Assembly (NCBI GenBank): GCA_020466095.1
Contig: CM035806.1
Location: 98,039,457-98,103,456, forward strand
Direction of reading: 5' to 3'
Length of the DNA stretch: 64,000 nucleotides
Source: Chlorops oryzae
Taxonomy: Eukaryota; Arthropoda; Insecta; Diptera; Chloropidae
Below, one piece after another: positions 59,701 to 64,000 of the stretch. Under the pieces are notes generated by a model. It saw only the letters and a program-made list of their open reading frames with translations, was not told where the DNA came from and did not search any database. A program made the position numbers and the translations under genes. Numbering within the stretch: the first letter of the stretch is position 1; every line of letters begins with the position of its first letter.

Positions 59701-60965
59701 CTTATACTTATATGCAGGGCTCGGATTTTAATGACTTTTATAAATTTAAAGCATACTTTATGGGGCATAAATATTTTCGTACCAGCACTTTGCGAATTAG
59801 TTAAGCAAAGTTGAACTTCAAATCGCTTTTTTAATTTCAAAAAAATTTATATTGAAGTTAAAAATCGATTTGAATCCTGAGTTTAGGTGAGTTGAACAAA
59901 ATTTGTGCTCCATAAAGTATGCTTTAAAATTATAAAAGTCAACAAAATCCGAGCCCTACTTATGTGCATATCAATTTGACAGGTTTTGTAATCCAATTAG
60001 CGTTTTTGATTTTATTCGCAGCCGCTTCGTTTTTTTTTTATCTAATTTTTCTAACAATCGCAGGAGACTTGTATACTCATATATCACTAGAGCTGTCAAA
60101 AACATGCATTTATAAATTTAAAGCATACTTTATGGGGGAAAAACTTTTCTTACCAACATTTTGTGAATAAGTCTAGTGAAGTTGAACTTCAAACGGCTGT
60201 TCTACCTTGATAAAAAATCTTATTGAAGTTAAAAATCTATTTGAATCTTAACTTTATGCGAGTTGAACAAAATTTTTACTCCATAAAGTATGCTTTAAAT
60301 CTATAAATGCATATTTTTGACAGCTCTATATATCACACTTATTTCTGTGCTCAATTTCGATCTATTAATTCCAATAAAAATTCATTTCTTCAATGTTTAA
60401 ATTTTCGCAGATGCTGATAAGGCACGCAAACACGGCATGGAAGATTACATTAGTGCAGATCCCTGTCGATTCGATCACGCGACTCTATTTAAGACCCTTC
60501 AAAACTTAACGCTTGAATATCGACTAAACGATCCGTATGCTTCATTGGTAAAAATAAAACAAAAAAAAAACAAAAAAAAACACTAAAAACACTCAAAATA
60601 TATTTCATTCAAATATGAGTCAAAAATTCAATGTTAATCACGAACTTTTTTTGGGTGTTCGAATTTTTGAAAAATTTAACAGATATTTTCGACTCAATGA
60701 TAATAGAAATTTGCATTGAAAAACTAAAAGAAAAAAACTTAAAAAAACTTAAAAAATTTTTAATTTTTTAATCAAAGGGTTGGTTTAGTCCAGGGCAAGT
60801 GTTCGTTTTGGATGAGTACTGCGCACGTTATGGTGTACGTGGCTGCTACAGACACTTGTGCTATCTCTCCGATTTGTTGGATCGCGCCGAAAAGGAGTTC
60901 ATGATCGACCCCACACTTATTCATTATTCATTCGCATTCTGCGCCAGCCACGTTCATGGAAATAG
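38474..60965 (+). CDS. Caps: calcium-dependent activator protein for secretion (CAPS/CADPS), 3' end outside window
   Basis: CAPS primes dense-core vesicles for Ca2+-triggered exocytosis at the plasma membrane. Exons: 38474-38760, 43463-43955, 45439-45606, 48616-48791, 51301-51532, 51599-51849, 52032-52262, 52329-52473, 55182-55288, 59172-59347, 59439-59645, 60411-60547, 60778-60965. Every junction has AG/GT and the phases agree throughout, giving 932 codons without a break. Family hallmarks include the MIDPSSSE start, [72 protein letters not shown], the PH domain and SHVHGNR. The N-terminal exon is rich in S, H and Q and poorly conserved. The MUN region and C-terminus lie beyond the right edge. 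Introns contain a mariner, LINE pieces and many MITEs. Confidence 0.95.
39700..40540 (-). repeat. interspersed repeat family D, long copy
   Basis: It shares GACGGACATGTCTAAATCGA, CTCCTGGTAACGCTGATCAT and ATATACCCTCGACACAGAGT with 53455-53620 and 55392-55690 (inverted). Internal short units (CAGACCCTAGT...GGAGGTACCC) recur within it and near 62330. No coding capacity seen. Confidence 0.7.
40628..41157. mobile_element. element with AGTRCCATTTCCAATTA ends
   Basis: The left AGTACCATTTCCAATTATGC and the right, reversed, AGTGCCATTTCCAATTAAGC are both followed by GTCAG. GCGTC/TGCGT short repeats lie near both ends. Confidence 0.7.
41177..41415. mobile_element. TA-flanked element, GGAGTGTAGGTCTAAC ends
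   Basis: GGAGTGTAGGTCTAAC and GTTAGACCTACACTCC are perfect inverted ends with TA on each side. It lies inside a Caps intron. Confidence 0.75.
41516..41976. mobile_element. element with TAGGCCGTTTACATATG ends
   Basis: The left TAGGCCGTTTACATATGCCG and the right, reversed, TAGGGCATTTACATATACG. CGTTTTAG motifs repeat near both ends. Confidence 0.6.
42299..43040 (-). mobile_element. TTAA element family B, copy 4
   Basis: Inverted orientation, full length, TTAA at both ends (right terminus GACCCCTTTAA). It is in the first coding intron of Caps. Confidence 0.88.
43463..43955 (+). CDS. Caps: Caps second coding exon, low-complexity
   Basis: This encodes 164 residues rich in H, Q and S (repeated CAACATCA codons near 43557-43620), ending [13 protein letters not shown], which resembles the SPSPS region of CADPS. 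The acceptor is CAG at 43460-43462 and the donor GTAAGT. The poly-Q/H tract may vary in length between individuals. Confidence 0.85.
44271..44842. mobile_element. nested hAT-like element, CAGTGCCGGCCAC ends
   Basis: The ends CAGTGCCGGCCAC and GTGGCCGGCACTG are perfect inverted repeats. CTTATGAG flanks both sides (44263-44270, 44843-44850), an 8-bp duplication. No transposase frame. Confidence 0.88.
45028..45246 (+). mobile_element. element family C, copy 2
   Basis: CATGATACAAG ends with CCTTTCACC on both sides. Same orientation as copy 1, and nearly identical internally, including the hairpin core. Confidence 0.85.
46320..48010. mobile_element. fold-back repeat with a TTAA element in its loop
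   Basis: The left arm (46330-46600) is the diverged reverse complement of the right arm (47690-47990), for example CTAAGATTTGACTGCAGATT against its complement near 47945. TTAA element copy 5 occupies the middle. Related sequence lies at 36760-38190. Confidence 0.65.
46845..47581 (-). mobile_element. TTAA element family B, copy 5
   Basis: Inverted orientation, full length apart from small indels, TTAA at both ends. Inserted between the arms of the fold-back repeat. Confidence 0.88.
49180..50262. mobile_element. long relative of the GGTGGATCG element
   Basis: The ends GGTGGATCGTTTTGTTCG and CGATCCACC correspond to 9908-10470 in inverted orientation. It carries an extra 440-bp block (about 49360-49800) that is the reverse complement of 57340-57770, so it is a composite. 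The right flank is TTAA and the left GTAA. Confidence 0.7.
50284..50447. mobile_element. 164-bp TTA-flanked MITE, GGGAACGTGTC ends
   Basis: The ends GGGAACGTGTCCAAACTACG and its inverse (one mismatch) are flanked by TTA (50281-50283, 50448-50450). Two C-rich blocks lie inside. Confidence 0.82.
52032..55288 (+). CDS. Caps: Caps C2-like region (three exons)
   Basis: Exons 52032-52262, 52329-52473 and 55182-55288 encode about 160 residues (around residue 536-696). They run from [19 protein letters not shown] through [20 protein letters not shown] to [20 protein letters not shown]. This is the C2 domain of CAPS, which binds membrane or protein partners. The 2.7-kb intron before the last exon carries LINE fragments and an element of family C. 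Confidence 0.88.
52551..53430 (-). mobile_element. 5'-truncated LINE, RNase H end (I/LOA-like)
   Basis: On the minus strand from about 53420 to 52616 there is an RNase H domain: [49 protein letters not shown]-terminal CRLC...HVLCTC zinc-knuckle-like motif follows. The expected TDGSK catalytic aspartate at the domain start reads STSK. Past the stop a run of ATA triplets (52551-52562) looks like the 3' tail of I-type LINEs. Reverse transcriptase is missing. Confidence 0.75.
53455..53620 (+). repeat. interspersed repeat family D, short copy
   Basis: CACACTCTGTGTCGAGGGTA through ATCAGCGTCACCAGGAGATT to TGTATACAGTTTTCTTAT matches the complement of 40370-40530. It directly abuts the LINE fragment. 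Confidence 0.75.
53690..53870 (+). pseudogene. LINE reverse-transcriptase C-terminal tail fragment
   Basis: The frame [20 protein letters not shown] followed by [19 protein letters not shown] is the characteristic C-terminal tail after the reverse transcriptase of several LINE clades (GRPKKRW motif). Nothing upstream encodes reverse transcriptase, so it is a remnant. Confidence 0.65.
54710..54942 (-). mobile_element. element family C, copy 3
   Basis: The ends CATGATACAAGAAAACAAGA continue to TAGCGCCACTT on both sides, with GTTCTCTC flanking each end. Inverted relative to copies 1 and 2 and slightly longer. Confidence 0.85.
55392..55702 (+). repeat. interspersed repeat family D, copy interrupted by mariner
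   Basis: It matches 53455-53620 and 39700-40540 (CAGCGTCACCAGGAGATTCG, GACATGTCCGTCCGTG). The mariner element begins at the TA at its right side. Confidence 0.7.
55703..56990 (+). mobile_element. mariner element, apparently intact
   Basis: The inverted ends TTAGGTGTAGTAAAAAGAAA(TCCATTATTTT) and their complement are near-perfect and flanked by TA (55701-55702, 56991-56992). At 1288 bp the length is normal for mariner, and a complete transposase frame lies inside. The element is in a Caps intron, in the same orientation as the gene. Confidence 0.92.
55888..56913 (+). CDS. mariner transposase, full length
   Basis: The 341-residue frame starts [10 protein letters not shown], with two helix-turn-helix regions at the N-terminus ([20 protein letters not shown]). 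It then has WVPHELT, the first catalytic aspartate in TGDEKW, the second in HQDNARPH and the third in [13 protein letters not shown]. Exactly 34 residues separate the last two, so the D,D34D triad is intact. No stop or frameshift interrupts it. The sequence looks closest to the mellifera/cecropia-type mariners by memory only. An earlier TTG at 55852 is open but is unlikely to be the start. Confidence 0.93.
   Translation: MDISKEKIRYILQFFFDKGENASQAAENVNSVYGPDTVTANHAQFWFRRFRSGNFDVKDAPRTGRPIVENVDKIMEIIESDRHVSTVSIAKELKIAQKTVWNHLNKAGYTKKLDVWVPHELTQKNLIDRISICESLLNRNKIDPFLKRLVTGDEKWVTYDNVKRKRSWSKHGEPAETVAKPGLTARKVLLCVWWDWQGIIYYELLPYGKTLNSELYCQQLDRMKEAIAHKRPALANRRGIVFHQDNARPHTSIVTRQKLREFGWEVLLHPPYSPDLAPSDYHLFLSMANNFAGETFASREASEIRLSQFFANRNEGFYERGIIKLPLKWQQVIEQNGAYLT
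56999..58355. mobile_element. TTA-flanked element, GCAAGGTGTCA ends
   Basis: The ends GCAAGGTGTCA and TGACACCTTGC are flanked by TTA (56996-56998, 58356-58358). It shares about 430 bp (57340-57770) in inverted orientation with the composite element at 49180-50262. At 1357 bp it has no transposase frame. Confidence 0.7.
59172..59645 (+). CDS. Caps: Caps PH domain (two exons)
   Basis: Exons 59172-59347 and 59439-59645 encode the PH domain, about residues 697-824. It opens [20 protein letters not shown] and closes with [16 protein letters not shown]. The basic cluster KKWKKR is where CAPS PH domains contact PI(4,5)P2. The tryptophan of the C-terminal helix (LWVMAMYR) is present. Confidence 0.92.
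59715..59958 (+). mobile_element. hAT-like MITE family E, copy 1
   Basis: The ends CAGGGCTCGGATTTTAATGA and their complement extend to about 45 bp, including AAGCATACTTTATGG. The flanks CTTATATG and CTTATGTG differ by one base. It lies in a Caps intron. Confidence 0.82.
60088..60328 (+). mobile_element. hAT-like MITE family E, copy 2 (diverged ends)
   Basis: The ends TAGAGCTGTCAAAAA and their inverse differ from copy 1, but the inner AAGCATACTTTATGG and the GAAGTTGAACTTCAAA core are shared. TATATCAC flanks both sides exactly. Confidence 0.82.
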
Positions 60966-61261
60966 GTAAATTTACTATCCTATCTATAAAAATACATAAA
61001 TATACATAGGTATATAATTAATAAAAGATTCCCTCCACGGATTACTGTTTTCCAACTTTTCTCCGACTAGTCTCAAAAATACCTGGAGTACTCCCTTTTA
61101 ATTTGCCAAAACTGTTGTTTTTTTTTTTTGAACATTGAGTTGTAATTCATAAATAACCACTACCAGATTTAACTGCTCTACGAGTAGGCCTCCTATGGAG
61201 AATTAGGGGTAAATTGTCCCATTTGAACCAGTTTGCTTAATTAAACTACACTTTTTCATGT

Positions 61262-61830
61262 GACACGAAAAAAAGGACCTCCTCATAAAAATGGCATCCC
61301 TCGATGAATTTTTTTTTTCGAAACGGCACATGATAGCACAAAATGGGCACATTACAGCACAATAATTTTTTTTGGGAAATTCGAAAAAGTGCAAGCTAAC
61401 TTGACACCAAAAAAAGGACCTCTTCATAAAAATGGCATCCCTTGAGGAATTTTTTTTTTTCGAAACGGCACATGATAGCACAAAATGGGCACATTACAGC
61501 ACAATAATTTTTTTGGGGAAATTCAAAAAAGTGCAAGCTAACTTGACACCAAAAAAAGGACCTCCTCATAAAAATGGCATCCCTTGAGGAATTTTTTTTT
61601 TCGAAACGGCACATGATAGCACAAAATGGGCACATTACAGCACAATAATTTTTTTTGGGGAAATTCAAAAAAGTGCAAGCTAACTTGACACCAAAAAAAG
61701 GACCTCCTCATAAAAATGGCATCCCTTGAGGAATTTTTTTTTTCAAAACGGCACATGATAGCACAAAATGGGCACATTACAGCACAATAATTTTTTTGGG
61801 GAAATTCAAAAAAGTGCAATCTAACTTGAT
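61262..61830 (+). repeat. 142-bp tandem repeat, four units
   Basis: Units start near 61262, 61403, 61545 and 61687, each with AAAAAAAGGACCTC, ATGGCATCCCT and GGCACATGATAGCACAAAAT. The last three are nearly identical. The open frames on the minus strand are by-products of the repeat. It lies in the last visible Caps intron. Confidence 0.92.
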
Positions 61831-62456
61831 GCACATCACTTTTTCTTTTTACTCTGGGTCTAGTAAATTCGCAAATACACCCTAAATTTGAACTAATCGT
61901 ATTCCGATTAATTTCAAAGTACTATTTTTTCGCAAAGAGACAGTAAATGTTGAGGGGCGCGGGGTGCAGCTTCGCTTTCTTTTCCCGAAATCCAAAAAAT
62001 GTGCTATTTATGTACCGACCTAAAAATGTTTGTGCTCGTCCTTGTCAGATTTTAAGGACGAAAATAATTTGTATGGAAGGGGCGTGTAGCTTCAGACCGA
62101 AAAATTGGCACTTAACGAATTTTTAGAAAAATCGTTTATAGGTGGGAATATCTTAAATGTTGTTTCCAATAATTGGAAAATTGGGCGTGTCAATAGGGCG
62201 TTTTTCGAAAATTGTCTCTCACATCGGAAATTCAAATGTAACTTGAACGAAAGTTGTCACATGGACTTCCTATGTAGCCATTAACATCCTCTATAAAATT
62301 TTTCTCGATTGGTCTACTGTTGAGGATACCTGCAGTACTAGGGTCTGCTAGAAAAATCTCATAGCTGCCCCCAAATCGGAGTTTTCCGAAATGTTTCACT
62401 GAAATTTCGAATTCGAGCTTAAATCAGTGTTGTGCAAGCCCTATGATCTCCATAAG

Positions 62457-62700
62457 TAGGGTTCGGATTTTGTTGACTTTTATAATTTTAAAGCATACTT
62501 TATGGAGCACAAATTTTGTTCATCTCACCTTAAATTAGGATTCAAATCAATTTTTGACTTCAATATGAATTTTTTTGAAATTAAAAAAGCGATTTGAAGT
62601 TCAACTTCGCTTCACTTATTCGCAAAATGCTGGTACGAAAATATTTTTGCCCCATAAAGTATGCTTTAAATTTATAAAAGTCATTAAAATCCGAGCCCTG
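62457..62700 (-). mobile_element. hAT-like MITE family E, copy 3
   Basis: Inverted relative to copy 1, with TAGGGTTCGG and CCGAGCCCTG ends. TCCATAAG flanks both sides, a perfect 8-bp duplication. Confidence 0.85.
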
Positions 62701-63889
62701 TCCATAAGCAAGGATTTTTTGGCATTTGTATTAGTGTCACACGGATAGTGTACGATAAAAATTCACGTTGCCTCTAGCCACACGCCATGATTGATATTTT
62801 AGGTACTTTTTTCCTTTTTTAAAGTACACATTTTCCATTCAATAATCGTTGTTATCAACAGATTTTCCTGACGGAAACTATTGACTTTTCTTAACTTTTT
62901 CGGTTCGTCTTAATTCAGAACGTAATGATTTTGAAGTTAAAACAAATAATTTGTATCTATCTATTATCGAAACATATTTTTTATTATAAAACTTAGATGA
63001 AAAAAAGTAGCGCCAAAATGTATGAAAAATGTATATTTTTTAGACTATTTAGGAGCTTTTGAAAAAATTAAAATTTTAACCATGCAACTAGGGTTGCCAA
63101 CTTTCTAAGGGCAAAATAAAGTAAAAATTTATTTAGTAAATAAAATATAAAGTATTTTTCCAGAAAAGAAAGTATTTTTAAATTCATCCTTATATTAATT
63201 TAAAAAAAAAAAAATATAGAACATAGCAAATATTAAAAAAAAAAAAATCTCTAACACGGAAGTACTAGTAACTTACAAGTCCACTTTTGTTCTTAAATAT
63301 ACTCTTTTTACTGCTTGCAGAACATTGTAGTTGGTCTATGAATTTTTTTTACCAATTTACAATTACAATTGACTATATATTTGAATAAATATGTATGTAC
63401 TTAAGTTGCTTAAATTGCGATTTTTGTGGTTGAGCATGTAGTCAATCTCAAAATTATCGAAAATCTCTATAATGAATTTCAATGGACCTGAAAAATGAAT
63501 CTCTCGATTAGAGAATTTGTTGTTAGGAGAAAAAAGGCAATATAATGTAGCGAAAAAGCCTTGAGATGGTTCGCTATAGAGAGAAATTTGTTTTAGAGGA
63601 GGTCGTTATAGAGAGTATAAAGTATATCGATCAGAAATAAAGTAGGATACTATATTATATAGTATGGTTGGCAGCCCTACATGCAACAGACGTTTTATTT
63701 TGAAACCAAAAAAAAAACGAAATGCTTCATAGATTTTAAAAAATGCTTAAATTTTTATGTGTTAGTTATTCACTTCGCTGGCTTAAATTTTAGCCTTCAA
63801 TTAGACTTTCAGAAATCTGGATAAGTAATGTTGGCAAGAAGGTTTTCGGCATATGGGGCCCTTATGGCCTTTAAAATCTGAAAATTAAT
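62701..63889. other. gene-free part of the last Caps intron in the window
   Basis: AT-rich sequence with A runs near 63200-63250 and a TCTCTATA/TATAGAGA region at 63450-63620 that could be the remains of a pogo-like element. No coding exon seen. Confidence 0.4.
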
Positions 63890-64000
63890 TTTAATAAATG
63901 GTCATTAGGGTGATGACTTTTTGTGAAACCTGTATCATAGCACGATGAACTTTTATTAAAGACTTCATAAAATACTAATTTTAAGGTTATTTGATAAAAA
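63890..64000 (-). repeat. interspersed repeat, cut by window edge
   Basis: This is the reverse complement of 18840-18965 (GGTGATGACTTTT, CACGATGAACTTTTATTAAA). It continues past the window. Confidence 0.7.

Noticed and set aside
61203..61834. Three overlapping minus-strand frames with CAVMCPFCAIMCRF repeats
   Set aside because: The cysteines look like a zinc motif but arise from the 142-bp tandem repeat read in one frame.

Overview
This is an AT-rich window of a eukaryotic genome, almost certainly a fly (Diptera, Brachycera). The genes are split by introns with GT/AG borders whose reading-frame phases agree across exons. The two genes I can name, Caps and PIP4K, lie together on the dot chromosome (Muller element F) of Drosophila melanogaster, so the window is probably a Muller F equivalent. 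The species cannot be told from the sequence alone.

Three protein genes are supported. (1) A plus-strand LIM-domain gene (about 1354-20851) enters from the left. It has one LIM domain followed by a long hydrophilic tail with a recurring [KR]-F-x-x-x-E motif. (2) PIP4K, phosphatidylinositol-5-phosphate 4-kinase, lies on the minus strand (27424 down to 20962). It is convergent with the LIM gene, and the two stop codons are about 110 bases apart. Its central exon looks damaged. (3) Caps, the calcium-dependent activator protein for secretion (CADPS), starts at 38474 on the plus strand and runs off the right edge. Thirteen coding exons are visible, covering the N-terminus, the C2-like region, the PH domain and the start of the following region. 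PIP4K and Caps are divergent, with about 11 kb of repeat-rich DNA between their start codons.

Most of the rest is transposon debris in introns and intergenic DNA, much of it with readable termini and target-site duplications (TSDs). It includes a rearranged Helitron (3581-6825), an apparently intact mariner with a complete D,D34D transposase (55703-56990), 5'-truncated LINE pieces (52551-53870), and five copies of a TTAA-flanked 0.7-kb non-autonomous element. There are also several hAT-like elements with 8-bp TSDs, two of them nested in one another, a group of TTA-flanked elements, pogo-like TA-flanked elements, fold-back repeats and tandem arrays.

The points most worth a second look are: a TTAA element sitting inside a minus-strand reading frame that becomes continuous for 92 codons if the element is removed; the frame-broken PIP4K exon lacking the conserved DLKGS-type motif; the Helitron with two head-to-head 5' ends; the intact mariner inside Caps; and a cluster of abutting elements at 31.4-33.6 kb, two of which share one TTA target.

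Stretches not listed as features (for example 480-1353, 14.5-15.3 kb, 22.0-23.0 kb, 48.0-48.3 kb and 58.4-59.0 kb) show only AT-rich non-coding sequence to me.
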